Positions 1 to 8,797 of a DNA stretch of 64,000 nt are shown in pieces. A program made the position numbers and the translations under genes. The notes below the pieces were generated by a model. The model was not told the origin of the DNA and searched no databases. It saw only the letters and a program-made list of their open reading frames with translations. Numbering within the stretch: position 1 is the first letter of the stretch; every line of letters starts with the position of its first letter. This DNA comes from Mesobacillus sp. S13. Its GTDB lineage: Bacteria; Bacillota; Bacilli; Bacillales; Cytobacillaceae. The stretch spans positions 1,569,001 through 1,633,000 of the forward strand of contig NZ_CP084622.1 of the NCBI RefSeq assembly GCF_020422885.1. Direction: 5' to 3'.

Positions 1-1978
1 CAGTAGAATATAAGTCAATATTGACATTATTATTTGAAGGCGGACCGCCAGTAGATTGTTCCTGGATGCCAATTTTCGCATCCGGTTCTATTGCTAGAAC
101 GATTTCTTCCATTTCTTTTTCAAGCTCTGAGATGAACTCTGAAACACTTACACCTTCACCAAGACTTATAAAATAGTTAGCCTGGTTCTGGCGTTTAAGC
201 CCAGTCTGGAAGTCCCGGCTGCCAATTCCAACGGTGACATCATTGATATCTTTTTGTTCTGCGAACATGTTCTCGACCTTCAAGGAAACTTCGTTCGTCT
301 TTTCCAGTGAAGTGGAGGATGGCAGTTGGAATGTTGCGACCAGCAGCTTTTGCTCTTCATTCGGAATGAACGTGAAACCAAGACCTTTGACAAGGAATCC
401 TGAACCCGCGAGCAGGGCAATGGAAAGGAAGATGACAAGAGTTTTATGGTTCAGTGACCATCTGATGGATGATGCATAGGCTCTTTGCATTGCTCCTTCT
501 TTTTCTTCCTTAGGCACCTTTTTGAATGAGAATTTAGCAAGGATTGGCACGATTGTTACAGCTACAATCAATGATGCCAGCAATGAGAATACTATCGTCA
601 GTGCAAACGGAAGGAAGAATTCCCCGGTAATGCCTCCGACAAGTCCCAATGGTAAGAATACAACAACCGTGGTTATGGTTGAGGATGTGATCGCCTTCAG
701 AATTTCTTTCGTTGAGTCCTGAATCAATTCATCTGTCATGGCTTTATTTTCTTTACGGACTCTTCGGAAAATGTTCTCAATTACTACGATGCTATCATCG
801 ACCACCCGGCCAACTGCGACAGCCATGCCGCCAAGAGTCATGATGTTCAATGAGATATCAAGCTGATTCAAAAAGATTGACGAAATCAATAACGAAAGCG
901 GAATCGATACAATGGCAATAATCGTCGCCCTGAAGTTCCTGAGGAAAATCAGTACAGCGATTGAAGCGAACAGGGCTCCGAGCAAACCTTCCTTAACAAG
1001 GGTATTGACCGATTTTTCAATTCCTTCCGCAGAATCGAACCCAATCGCGTATTCAAGCCGGTCGTCATAGCTGTTGATAACTGATAATACCTTCTCGGCA
1101 ACCTCTACCGTATTTGCATCCTGTTTTTTCGTGATGGCCATCGATAAAGATTCTTTTTTGTTATAGCGGGTAATTTCTGGCTTTTCGGTTACAACCTCAA
1201 TCGAGGCAATATCCCCCAGCTTAACTGGAGGGGCATTTGGAGCGAATTTTGACTGCAAAACCAGGTTTTCGAGTTCATTGATTTCTTCAATTTTTTCCTG
1301 GACCCTTACTGGCACCTGGATTTCATTTTCATTCAAGTTGCCAGCTGGAAAGCTGAATTTTTTTGCATTGATGCTTTCTTTAATCTCATTCAAGCTAAGG
1401 GCAAGCTGTGCAGCCTTTCCTTGATCAACTGTAATTTGAAGGATATCCTCAGTCATACCGCCAACCGAAACACTGTTTATTCCCTGAATCTTATTCAGTT
1501 CGGGAATGATCTCCTCGTTAACAAGCTGTTCTAGGTCCTGATTCCCTTTTGCAAACAGCGAAATGTTGAAGATCGGGAAGGTGCCAAATGAAAAGCGATT
1601 AACATTTGTCTCAACTGTTTCGGGGAGTCCTGCCTCCTTGATGAAGGAATTGACCTGCTGTTCAGCATCATCCAGTTCGGCATCGAAAGGGAACTCAAGA
1701 TTGATGATTGCGATGCTTTCAAATGAAGAACTCTGGATTTTCTTTAAACCTTCAATCCCTTTCAATTTAGTCTCCAGCTTCTCTGTCACTTGCTCATTGA
1801 TATCCTGAGGGGATGCTCCAGGATATATGACTTCCACAGATAGCTGAGGGAATTCTATATTCGGCAGTAAATCGACCTTCAGACGAGTGAAGGAATACAG
1901 TCCGCCGAGTATCAGCAAAAAAGAAATAATAAAAACTGCAAAAGCATTTTTCAGACTGAATCGTGTCAGAAACCCCAT
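1..1978 (-). CDS. swrC: RND-family efflux transporter, SwrC/AcrB type (3' end outside window)
   Basis: Inner-membrane resistance-nodulation-division exporter. The visible N-terminal ~659 residues start MGFLTRFSLKNAFAVF, giving a first membrane helix, followed by a large porter domain (PNIEFPQLSVEVIYPGAS) and the conserved RND helix-4 segment containing MAVAVGRVVDDSIVVIENIF with its adjacent acidic pair. Family members have about 1,050 residues, so roughly a third is missing beyond the left edge. The start ATG (1976-1978 on the complement) has a GAGG sequence upstream. In B. subtilis SwrC exports surfactin and supports swarming; that function is inferred from family only. It reads away from clpE and appears monocistronic in the visible part. 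Confidence 0.82.
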   Translation of the reverse strand, partial: MGFLTRFSLKNAFAVFIISFLLILGGLYSFTRLKVDLLPNIEFPQLSVEVIYPGASPQDINEQVTEKLETKLKGIEGLKKIQSSSFESIAIINLEFPFDAELDDAEQQVNSFIKEAGLPETVETNVNRFSFGTFPIFNISLFAKGNQDLEQLVNEEIIPELNKIQGINSVSVGGMTEDILQITVDQGKAAQLALSLNEIKESINAKKFSFPAGNLNENEIQVPVRVQEKIEEINELENLVLQSKFAPNAPPVKLGDIASIEVVTEKPEITRYNKKESLSMAITKKQDANTVEVAEKVLSVINSYDDRLEYAIGFDSAEGIEKSVNTLVKEGLLGALFASIAVLIFLRNFRATIIAIVSIPLSLLISSIFLNQLDISLNIMTLGGMAVAVGRVVDDSIVVIENIFRRVRKENKAMTDELIQDSTKEILKAITSSTITTVVVFLPLGLVGGITGEFFLPFALTIVFSLLASLIVAVTIVPILAKFSFKKVPKEEKEGAMQRAYASSIRWSLNHKTLVIFLSIALLAGSGFLVKGLGFTFIPNEEQKLLVATFQLPSSTSLEKTNEVSLKVENMFAEQKDINDVTVGIGSRDFQTGLKRQNQANYFISLGEGVSVSEFISELEKEMEEIVLAIEPDAKIGIQEQSTGGPPSNNNVNIDLYST

Positions 1979-2144
1979 TAGGTTTACCTCATTTCTAAAA
2001 AAAGTTATGCTCTTATTCTATATGTCTTCTATGTATATTTCATTTTTAAACTGTAAAAATTTAAAATAGTTTTTCGCGATGATGCGGTTGCAGGAACAGG
2101 GGGTTTTTATCGTAATTGGTGCTCTTTTCGGGGTTTTTAATTTT

Positions 2145-2182
2145 CATAGAAAAAATAAAGGTCCGGCAGCAAGCCGAACCTT
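2145..2182 (-). terminator. Intrinsic terminator of clpE
   Basis: Ten-base stem 2158-2167 with 2173-2182 (one C/A mismatch) around a 5-base loop. On the minus strand it is followed by a T-rich tract, and it lies 9 bases past the clpE stop codon. Confidence 0.8.
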
Positions 2183-2190
2183 CGAGGGAC

Positions 2191-4344
2191 TTATTTGCGT
2201 TTTATGGTGATATCATCGTTTTCGATGACTGCTTTCAATTCAGTCGCATTTGGTTCTTCAAGAATGAAGTCCGCGATGGAATCCTCAAGCTGTTCCTGAA
2301 TTGAGCGGCGCAGAGGGCGTGCACCAAAAGCAGGGTGGTATCCAAGCTCAGCAAGCTTTTCCTTTACTTCAGCTTCTACTTCAAGACGGATGTTCTGCTC
2401 TGAAAGGACATCCTTCAGTTCAGTAAGCATCAAGTTAACAATCTGAAGAAGATGTTCTTTTTCAAGTGCCTTGAACTCGATGATGCTATCGAAGCGGTTC
2501 AGGAATTCAGGCTTAAAGAAGCCCCCCAGGGAATCAAGTATACTTGATTCGTTGACAGCGGTGCTCTGGTCGAATCCTACTTTGATCGTTTTGTGCCCGA
2601 CTCCTGCGTTGCTTGTCATGATGATGACAGTGTCCTTGAAGCTTACGGTGCGGCCCTGGCTGTCTGTCAGGCGTCCGTCCTCAAGAATCTGCAGGAACAT
2701 ATGCTGTACATCTGGGTGTGCTTTCTCGATTTCATCCAGCAGAATGATGCTGTATGGGCTCCGCCTTACCTTTTCGGTCAGCTGGCCAGCCTCATCATGG
2801 CCTACATAACCTGGAGGTGAACCAATCAGCTTGGAAACGCTGTGTTTTTCCATGTATTCACTCATGTCTAGACGAACCATTGCATCTTTAGAGCCAAACA
2901 GTTCTTCTGCCAATGTTTTTGTCAATTCTGTTTTACCGACACCTGTTGGACCGACGAATAGGAAGGAGCCAATCGGACGGTTTTTAGATTTCAGACCTGC
3001 ACGGCTGCGGCGAATTGCTTTGGCTACTTTCTGTACAGCTTCCTCCTGGCCAATGACCTTACCATTAAGGTTAACAACAAGGTTTTTCATCCTAGCCTGT
3101 TCGTCCTCCTGAAGTTTGCCCACGGGAATTCCAGTCTTCTTCTCAATGATTTCCTGAATATGCTGGACTGTGACCAACGGACGTGTTGTGTTGCCGTTTT
3201 CTTTCAATGCCTTTTCAAGCTTGTTTTCCTCATCACGCAGCTTTGCAGCTTTTTCGTAGTCTTCCTGCTGCAATGCCATTTCCTTTTCCTTTGCTATTTC
3301 AGCTAAGCGGCGTTCAGCATCGTTTTTATTTGTGTAATCAGAAACAAGGTTAAGCTTTGAACCAGCTTCGTCCATTAAATCAATCGCTTTGTCAGGGAGA
3401 AAGCGGTCCTGGATGTAGCGTTGTGACAGCTGTGCGCATGCCTTGATTGTTTCTTCCGGAAAGGAAACCTGATGGAAATCTTCATACTTGGACTGAATTC
3501 CCTTCAGGATTTCGATAGCCTCGTCCACTGTTGGTTCCAGGACGTGTACTGGCTGGAAACGTCTCTCGAGCGCGGCATCCTTTTCGATTTGTCGATACTC
3601 CTTCAGTGTTGTTGCACCGACCACTTGAAGCTCACCGCGGGCTAGTGCTGGCTTCAGGATATTCCCTGCATCCATAGAGCCTTCTGCAGACCCTGCTCCA
3701 ACAAGCTGGTGGATTTCATCAATGAACAGGATGATATTCTTGCGAGCCTGTAATTCAGAAATCAGCTGTTTCATTCTTTCCTCGAATTGTCCTCGTATAC
3801 CTGTGTTCGAGACCATTGATGCGACATCCAATAAATAAACTTCTTTGTTTTTCAGTTTATTCGGTACATCGCCTTCAACAATTTTAAGAGCAAGTCCTTC
3901 CGCTATGGCTGTTTTACCTACACCAGGTTCCCCGATCAGAACTGGGTTATTTTTATTCCTTCTATTTAAAATTTCAATTACTCGTGTGACTTCTTCGTTT
4001 CTTCCGATCACCGGGTCAATCAAGCCAGTCTTCGCGATATGGGTCAAGTTTCTGCCATATTGATCAATGAAGCCATTTCCTCCGCCGGCAGTTTTTACAG
4101 CTGCAGAAGGGGTAGGATTTGGATTTTGGTTATTCATGTTACCTGAGAACTGTTTGAACATATCATTGAAAGGTGAGCCTCCAAAATCGGAAAATCCGGA
4201 CATTGGGCTGCCGAAGGAAGCACCTAATTTTTCTTTTTCTGATTGATAACAATCTTCACAGAGCATTAAATGCTTCTGATTACCGTTTAAATTGACTCTC
4301 AACTGAATATTGGCGTGTTTCTCATGGCAATTTTGGCAAAGCAT
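2191..4344 (-). CDS. clpE: ATP-dependent Clp protease ATP-binding subunit ClpE
   Basis: HSP100 unfoldase that feeds ClpP and is made during heat or protein stress. 717 residues, usual for ClpE. The N-terminal zinc finger has C3, C6, C29 and C32 (MLCQNC ... LCEDC), the mark that separates ClpE from ClpC. AAA domain 1 has Walker A GEPGVGKT near residue 139 and Walker B LFIDEIH. A UVR-type coiled segment ([17 protein letters not shown]) follows, then AAA domain 2 with GPTGVGKT and [12 protein letters not shown]. The start ATG follows GAAGGAGG. Expression should be repressed by CtsR: two heptad-repeat operators lie upstream, one inside the promoter spacer. The gene is monocistronic with its own terminator. 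Confidence 0.97.
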   Translation of the reverse strand: MLCQNCHEKHANIQLRVNLNGNQKHLMLCEDCYQSEKEKLGASFGSPMSGFSDFGGSPFNDMFKQFSGNMNNQNPNPTPSAAVKTAGGGNGFIDQYGRNLTHIAKTGLIDPVIGRNEEVTRVIEILNRRNKNNPVLIGEPGVGKTAIAEGLALKIVEGDVPNKLKNKEVYLLDVASMVSNTGIRGQFEERMKQLISELQARKNIILFIDEIHQLVGAGSAEGSMDAGNILKPALARGELQVVGATTLKEYRQIEKDAALERRFQPVHVLEPTVDEAIEILKGIQSKYEDFHQVSFPEETIKACAQLSQRYIQDRFLPDKAIDLMDEAGSKLNLVSDYTNKNDAERRLAEIAKEKEMALQQEDYEKAAKLRDEENKLEKALKENGNTTRPLVTVQHIQEIIEKKTGIPVGKLQEDEQARMKNLVVNLNGKVIGQEEAVQKVAKAIRRSRAGLKSKNRPIGSFLFVGPTGVGKTELTKTLAEELFGSKDAMVRLDMSEYMEKHSVSKLIGSPPGYVGHDEAGQLTEKVRRSPYSIILLDEIEKAHPDVQHMFLQILEDGRLTDSQGRTVSFKDTVIIMTSNAGVGHKTIKVGFDQSTAVNESSILDSLGGFFKPEFLNRFDSIIEFKALEKEHLLQIVNLMLTELKDVLSEQNIRLEVEAEVKEKLAELGYHPAFGARPLRRSIQEQLEDSIADFILEEPNATELKAVIENDDITIKRK

Positions 4345-4403
4345 TTAAATTCCTCCTTCAAAATGAATTCTTTTTATAAAATAATCAAACATAAGCTCTT
4401 GAC

Positions 4404-4460
4404 TTTGACTATATTTGATCAATTTAACTTTATTATACTTTGACCTTTTTTGACTTTCAA
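4404..4460 (-). promoter_or_regulatory. clpE SigA promoter with two CtsR operators
   Basis: On the minus strand, -35 TTGAAA (4455-4460) and -10 TATAAT (4432-4437) are 17 bases apart. The spacer holds an exact CtsR heptad repeat: AGTCAAA-AAA-GGTCAAA at 4439-4455. A second box with one mismatch (GATCAAA-TAT-AGTCAAA, 4404-4420) lies downstream of the start region. A further half-site is at 4465-4471. The CtsR consensus RGTCAAA-NAN-RGTCAAA is established for class III heat-shock genes. Confidence 0.9.
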
Positions 4461-4571
4461 GATTTTTGACTATGGTATTTTTTAGAAATTGTTGTATTAG
4501 GTCTTGAATTAAAAAAGCTCGTCATGGTTTGTCTATCCATACATATATTGAGAAGGAGGGAGGGGAACGCT

Positions 4572-5615
4572 TTGAAGACAAATTGGGGTGCTGCCTTTCA
4601 AATCGCTGCTGTTTATGTCGGTACCGTTGTTGGAGCAGGCTTTGCGACAGGGAGGGAAATCGTCGAATTCTTTTCCCGCTTTGGACTTTTTGGATTGATT
4701 GGTGTTTTCATGGCGGGATATATTCTTACATATATGGGTGCAAAATTGATGCGAATCGCAGCGGCGATCGGTGCCCGTTCATATGAAGAAATGAATGTAC
4801 ATTTATTTGGGAAGTTTTTTGGCAGAATCATCAATGTGATGATGCTGTTTATGCTGCTTGGTGTATGTGCCGTCATGTTATCAGGCGCAGGGGCTGTTTT
4901 TGAGGAGCAGCTTGGGTTGACCAAGTCACTGGGAATCTTTGTCACGATTGCACTGTCGCTTGCTGTCATGGTTGTCGGCTTAAAGGGCGTCTTTGCAGTG
5001 AATACTTTTGTCGTGCCAATGATGATCTTGTTCAGTTTGATTTTATTTTTCCTGTCAGTTAAGCTGCCTGGATTCATCGAACAGGTTGTTTTCATTCCGT
5101 ATGCAGAGGATGGCTGGAAGGCTGTGATCGGCCCCTTTTCATATACAGCACTGAATCTGTCGCTGGCTCAGGCAGTACTAGTACCTGTAGCAGCCGAGAT
5201 GAAAGACGATAGTACGGTGAAATGGGGAGGGATCCTGGGCGGGATTGCGCTGACCTTAATTCTGCTTTCAAGCCATTTGACTTTAATCATGCTGCCTGGA
5301 TTTGAAACATTTGAGATTCCGATGGCTGTCGTCATGAAACAGCTTGCCGCTGGACTTTACTGGATTTTCGTCTTGATTGTATATGGTGAAATTTTCACTT
5401 CCGTGATTGGCAATATATTTGGACTAGAAAGACAGATCCAAAAGTATATTAAGCTGCCGAGCCTGCTCGTCGTCTCACTCCTTTTTGTCATATGTTATTT
5501 CATCAGCTTAATCGACTATGGGACGCTTCTTTCAATCCTGTATCCGGTTTTTGGTTATATCAGTTTGATATTTATTGTCTTGTTATGGATGAAACCAGTC
5601 CATGTGGACAAATAA
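4572..5615 (+). CDS. ykvI: YkvI-family multi-pass membrane transporter
   Basis: Predicted integral membrane protein of 347 residues with about ten hydrophobic helices. It starts MKTNWGAAFQIAAVYVGTVVGAGFATGREIVEFF, and the glycine-rich VGAGFATGRE unwound-helix motif is typical of APC/LeuT-fold amino-acid transporter relatives. I chose the TTG start at 4572 because a GGAGGG stretch lies just upstream; an upstream in-frame ATG at 4524 has no ribosome-binding site. In B. subtilis ykvI also sits next to clpE. Substrate unknown. Confidence 0.85.
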   Translation: MKTNWGAAFQIAAVYVGTVVGAGFATGREIVEFFSRFGLFGLIGVFMAGYILTYMGAKLMRIAAAIGARSYEEMNVHLFGKFFGRIINVMMLFMLLGVCAVMLSGAGAVFEEQLGLTKSLGIFVTIALSLAVMVVGLKGVFAVNTFVVPMMILFSLILFFLSVKLPGFIEQVVFIPYAEDGWKAVIGPFSYTALNLSLAQAVLVPVAAEMKDDSTVKWGGILGGIALTLILLSSHLTLIMLPGFETFEIPMAVVMKQLAAGLYWIFVLIVYGEIFTSVIGNIFGLERQIQKYIKLPSLLVVSLLFVICYFISLIDYGTLLSILYPVFGYISLIFIVLLWMKPVHVDK

Positions 5616-5618
5616 AGA

Positions 5619-5648
5619 AAGAAGGGAGCAGCCCCTTCTTTTTTTATT
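5619..5648 (+). terminator. Bidirectional terminator between ykvI and a lipoprotein gene
   Basis: The stem AAGAAGGG/CCCTTCTT (5619-5626 with 5633-5640) is followed by a T run on the plus strand. It also serves the convergent lipoprotein gene, which ends at 5644. Confidence 0.75.
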
Positions 5649-6300
5649 TATCTTCTTTCATAATTGTCTTGGCCATCTCCAAGAACGCGCTGCGGTGGTC
5701 AGCACCTTCTTTTGTGAACAAAGTCAGCTTTAATGGTTGTTCGTCATCTTTAATTAAATAAGTAGTTACGATATCTGATCCGCTTTGAGTTTCCCTGGCC
5801 CATGTATTGCTGAAGAATGGGTCTTCTGGTGTTTGTGCCTCTTTTACTTCAGGACCGACAGCGGCTAGCTGTGCTTTTGAATTTTCTTCGACTATTGACC
5901 ATTCTGCGTCATTGGGAAGCAATTCGATTCGCATGAATACACTGTCATCCTCAGTCCACATAAGTACATCCTTATTCGGTTCTTCTGCTGACAGTTCATA
6001 TTCAGGCAAAACATACATGGAGTAGTTTTGATTATCATTGTGTTTCAGGAAAGCAGTCTGTTCTTTTTGCTCGCCATCCAATGTATAAGCAATATTTTGC
6101 TCCATAATCCGGATCAAGCCTTCTTCATTCCCTTTTTCCTGGTCTGTCTTGTTTTGGTTATCATCATTTTTTTCTGGCGCAGCAGCCGGTTGGGCGGCAG
6201 GTGCTTTTTCCGCCGGCTTCGATTCTTCCTGAGAGCCGCAGCCTGCAATGATCATTGACGATAATCCAACTACGAATAAAGGTTTTACATATTTGTTCAT
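5644..6300 (-). CDS. Hypothetical lipoprotein
   Basis: 218 residues. A lipoprotein signal peptide ends in the lipobox IIAGC (lipidated C21), followed by a low-complexity linker rich in E, P, A, Q, K and N (residues 22-60) and a ~150-residue globular domain with alternating beta-like hydrophobics (ENIAYTLDGEQKEQTAFLKHN). It should be anchored on the outer face of the cytoplasmic membrane. No catalytic motif recognised and no family named with confidence. Convergent with ykvI, sharing a terminator. Confidence 0.8.
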   Translation of the reverse strand: MNKYVKPLFVVGLSSMIIAGCGSQEESKPAEKAPAAQPAAAPEKNDDNQNKTDQEKGNEEGLIRIMEQNIAYTLDGEQKEQTAFLKHNDNQNYSMYVLPEYELSAEEPNKDVLMWTEDDSVFMRIELLPNDAEWSIVEENSKAQLAAVGPEVKEAQTPEDPFFSNTWARETQSGSDIVTTYLIKDDEQPLKLTLFTKEGADHRSAFLEMAKTIMKEDK

Positions 6301-6427
6301 GTCTTAATTGCCCCCTGTGATTTCATATGTTGATTTCTACATTTTTAGACGGAAATGAATAACGAAAGTTACAATACTTTGTCGCATTAACAAAATATCA
6401 TGGACAGGCAGATCGGACAATAATGAA

Positions 6428-6461
6428 AATGACCCATATCCAAAAGTTGGCATGGGTCATT
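6428..6461 (-). terminator. Intrinsic terminator of CPBP protease gene
   Basis: Stem AATGACCCAT/ATGGGTCATT (6428-6437 with 6452-6461), T-rich on the minus-strand side. It begins 15 bases after the stop codon of the gene at 6477. Confidence 0.75.
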
Positions 6462-6476
6462 CTGGAGAGTTGCTCA

Positions 6477-7088
6477 TTAGTTAAGCGGCAGAAAAACAAA
6501 CAATAATAAATCAAATACGATATGCGAGACGATCACAAGCGGCATGCTCCGTTTCCATGCGTATAAAAGACTCCAAGCAAGCCCAGCAATGATTGCGGCT
6601 AAAACTAAAATGAACTCACCGGAATAGAGATGGACAGAGGCATACAATATAACTGAAAGAATAATCGACATTTTCATGCTAAAGTATTTAGCAATTCGTT
6701 TTTGGATGAACCCTCTCCAGAATATTTCTTCGCCCGGCGCTATGATTAGCACAAGGACAAGATAATGCCAGAACAAGTCAGGTGAAAATTTGCTGTACAG
6801 ACGAGATATTTGATTGGAGAAAGGCAGGTTGAGTACTTCAATCAGGAAACTTCCAAGCCAAAAAAGTCCAAACAAACCAAGTCCGGAAACAACCCCTATC
6901 GTCAAATAAGATAGGGTGGAAGCATTGTCCTCGATTTCTTCATTAATGATGGAATAACTAATCAAAACCAGCATCGAAGCTGTGAATATATACCAGAATA
7001 CGTTTTTATCCTCGAAGGTAAAAAACATAAGGAGATGAGCGATCAAAATACCAATAATCAGTTTGCGATCCGCCATCCAATTCATCAT
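6477..7088 (-). CDS. CPBP family intramembrane metalloprotease
   Basis: 203-residue multi-pass membrane protein of the CPBP (CAAX protease / bacteriocin-processing, ABI) family. The three family motifs are visible: EEIFWRG (EExxxR), a central histidine in SVHLYSG, and HIVFD (HxxxD) near the C-terminus; these residues coordinate the catalytic metal. I chose the start at 7088 (MMNWMADRK) because AAGGGG lies about 10 bases upstream; an in-frame start nine codons earlier overlaps that site. Physiological substrate unknown. Confidence 0.85.
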   Translation of the reverse strand: MMNWMADRKLIIGILIAHLLMFFTFEDKNVFWYIFTASMLVLISYSIINEEIEDNASTLSYLTIGVVSGLGLFGLFWLGSFLIEVLNLPFSNQISRLYSKFSPDLFWHYLVLVLIIAPGEEIFWRGFIQKRIAKYFSMKMSIILSVILYASVHLYSGEFILVLAAIIAGLAWSLLYAWKRSMPLVIVSHIVFDLLLFVFLPLN

Positions 7089-7214
7089 TCTATATAATCC
7101 CCTTTCCAGAAACAAAATTTATTGTACCAAATAATTCATTGAATTTGTAAGGAAATGATTTCTTTCAGATTGGGAATAGTAAGATTGAACGAAAATTTGA
7201 ATGGAGGGAAGACC

Positions 7215-7331
7215 ATGTCAGAATCAAAACGTGAGAAAGAACGTAACTGGACTGTCCGAAAGCAAGATCAACATCCACACGGAAAAGTTAAATCCTTCAA
7301 GGAACTTGCCGGTAAGGAAAATAAAGGATAA
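7215..7331 (+). CDS. Small DUF6254-like protein
   Basis: 38 codons encoding a very polar basic protein (MSESKREKERNW ... HPHGKVKSFKELAGKENKG) with no membrane segment. A GGAGGG sequence 8 bases before the ATG supports translation, and a hairpin follows the stop. The composition matches the short DUF6254 proteins common in Bacillaceae; I am moderately sure of that family name. Role unknown. Confidence 0.7.
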   Translation: MSESKREKERNWTVRKQDQHPHGKVKSFKELAGKENKG

Positions 7332-7338
7332 ATAAAAA

Positions 7339-7370
7339 AAGCAGCTCAGGCTGCTTCAGTTTCTTTTATA
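7339..7370 (+). terminator. Terminator after the small DUF6254-like gene
   Basis: AAGCAGC-tcag-GCTGCTT (7339-7356) followed by an imperfect T tract. Confidence 0.6.
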
Positions 7371-7399
7371 ATGAAGTAAAAACTATTACACTTTGAACA

Positions 7400-7705
7400 G
7401 TGTCTAGCTCCAGCGCCTAGCCAGTTTTCATCCATGAAACTGCTTCCTCGAGTATCTTGCGAGAAGCGTTAGCTTTGAGCAGCTCGAGTCGCTTGTCCAG
7501 CTCCGGCTCCTAACTCCTCGAGACGTTTCGGTCCTGCCAATGAAGTCAAAGAGCGACTTCACTGTCAGGCCCTCCAACGCTTGTCGGAGTTGGGCAGTCG
7601 CCTCCGCATTTCGTTTTCGGTCCGCCCAATGAAGTCAAAGAACGACTTCATCGGTCGGACCTTCAGCGCTTGTCGGGGCTGAGCAAGCCGCTTACGCATT
7701 TCTAG
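7400..7705. repeat. Modular hairpin repeat element, copy 1 (long)
   Basis: About 305 bases of GC-richer intergenic repeat, directly after the stop codon of ykvS on the minus strand. It contains GTGTCTAGCTCCAGCGC, two hairpins of the type GGTCC...AATGAAGTC / GACTTCA...GGCC or GGACC (7529-7574 and 7619-7662), and modules AGCGCTTGTCGGGGCTGAGC and GTCGGAGTTGGGCAGTCGCC. The same modules recur at 32314-32364, 47361-47620 and 60588-60625. No coding potential apart from accidental open frames. Confidence 0.85.
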
Positions 7706-7706
7706 A

Positions 7707-7895
7707 TTAATAAGCTGTTTCTTTAACAATTTTATAGTTTTTGTGATTGATAACAGTGCGTTGATCAAGCTCTAAATCCCGGAAATTGTTCATATATGTC
7801 AAATCAACAATTACGGAGTTTTCATTGACCTTTTCTACGACACCTTGCAATCCTTCTTTGAATTCGATTACATTTCCAACTTCGGCTTTCTTCAA
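7707..7895 (-). CDS. ykvS: YkvS family protein (DUF2187)
   Basis: 62 residues, MKKAEVGNVIEFKEGLQGVV then a KVNENSVIVDLTY core, ending YKIVKETAY. Length and pattern match the DUF2187/YkvS family, a small beta-barrel-like domain of unknown function; it is a Bacillus ykv-region gene. GAGCGAG before the ATG gives a usable ribosome-binding site. A long inverted repeat (7942-7981) lies 46 bases upstream of the start. The 3' end is abutted by repeat element copy 1 instead of its own terminator. Confidence 0.85.
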   Translation of the reverse strand: MKKAEVGNVIEFKEGLQGVVEKVNENSVIVDLTYMNNFRDLELDQRTVINHKNYKIVKETAY

Positions 7896-8200
7896 ATAAC
7901 TCGCTCCTTCGTTATATTTCGAATTACTAACATTTTGCCTTAAAATTTAGCAAGCGTAAAGGAAAATACGCACTAAATTTTAAATGTTCACGAAATTTTC
8001 AATTTATAAAAGTTAGAAAATTCAATTTATATAAACTATTATATAGAAAAGATACAATTCCATCCAGATTTAATTTAAAATGTTTTTTAATTCAATCCCT
8101 TTTAACCCATTTGAAAAACAAGGCCAGATAAATAACGCATTTGCAATTTAATGACCAGAGGATAAAATAGTTTTAGGATAAGAAATAAGAGGTGGTTCAG
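7896..8200. other. Intergenic region between ykvS and the gene at 8201
   Basis: AT-rich divergent promoter region of 305 bases. Its one clear structure is an inverted repeat at 7942-7981: outer arms TAAAATTTAG/CTAAATTTTA and inner arms GCGTA/TACGC around an A-rich loop. No coding frame is supported. Confidence 0.6.
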
Positions 8201-8395
8201 TTGGATAAGGATCAGGCTATTACAATGCTGGAAAGTTTGAAAAATAGAGAAGTAGAGGAAATCTTTGTGGCGAAACAAGACTTTATGGCATTTCGTGAAT
8301 TCCTGGTAAAAAGAGATGATTTCAAGCATTTTAGGGGAATTGCGCAAAGGGGTGGAGACGTAATCTTCACATATGTGGAAGAGGCGCGAAGTTAA
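8201..8395 (+). CDS. Conserved hypothetical protein (64 aa)
   Basis: 64 residues from a TTG start (MDKDQAITMLESLKNREVEE), preceded by AGAGGTGG 5-6 bases upstream. An in-frame GTG nine bases earlier lies inside that ribosome-binding site and is rejected. The sequence AFREFLVKRDDFKHFRGIAQRGGDVIFTY looks well conserved and cytosolic, with mixed charge and no membrane segment. I cannot name the family. It precedes the Spo0E-like gene by 91 bases. Confidence 0.7.
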   Translation: MDKDQAITMLESLKNREVEEIFVAKQDFMAFREFLVKRDDFKHFRGIAQRGGDVIFTYVEEARS

Positions 8396-8486
8396 TAGAG
8401 AAAATAATGCTTTCAACTCACATTTTACTATCCCTATTAGTGGAATAGTAGTAAAATATTAACACATACTGGTGAGGTGATGGTAA

Positions 8487-8660
8487 ATGGAAACTATGTG
8501 CCAAGATAAGCTTATGGAAGAAATCGAACACAAACGGAGAGAAATGATTTCTGCGGCTAAGGAAACAGGTTTTCTAAGCGTTCAAACCATATCAGCAAGC
8601 CAGGAGCTGGACAAACTATTAAATGTAGTACAAGGAGATCAGCTTTTACTTACAAAGTAA
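8487..8660 (+). CDS. Spo0E-like aspartyl-phosphate phosphatase
   Basis: 57 residues, a helical hairpin of the Spo0E family. The signature SQELD sits at residues 38-42, after a first helix (DKLMEEIEHKRREMISAAKETG). Family members dephosphorylate Spo0A~P and so delay sporulation, or act on related response regulators. A strong GAGGTGA lies 6 bases before the ATG, and a terminator hairpin follows at once, so it is monocistronic. The partner cannot be told from sequence. Confidence 0.87.
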   Translation: METMCQDKLMEEIEHKRREMISAAKETGFLSVQTISASQELDKLLNVVQGDQLLLTK

Positions 8661-8666
8661 AAAAAT

Positions 8667-8696
8667 TGGGGGCACTTAAAAAGTGCTCCTTTTTAT
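8667..8696 (+). terminator. Terminator of the Spo0E-like gene
   Basis: Stem GGGCACTT/AAGTGCTC with flanking wobble pairs, followed by TTTTTATTT. Confidence 0.8.
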
Positions 8697-8797
8697 TTGG
8701 ATAAAAATGGCTGAAAATTCACATTTTTACGTCCTAATGGTAAACTTCTCATAAGCATCTCCATAAAAAAGAACAGACACTTAAGGGGGAGAATTGA

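Noticed and set aside
4613..5095. 160-codon minus-strand frame inside ykvI
   Set aside because: Antisense shadow of a clear membrane protein gene; the translated sequence is low-complexity Thr/Ile/Pro.
7565..7768. 67-codon minus-strand frame across the repeat and ykvS
   Set aside because: Runs through the hairpin repeat and overlaps the 3' end of ykvS in another frame; repeat-derived.
8102..8416. 104-codon minus-strand frame opposite the gene at 8201
   Set aside because: Phe/Leu/Ile-rich shadow frame; the plus-strand gene has a correct ribosome-binding site.
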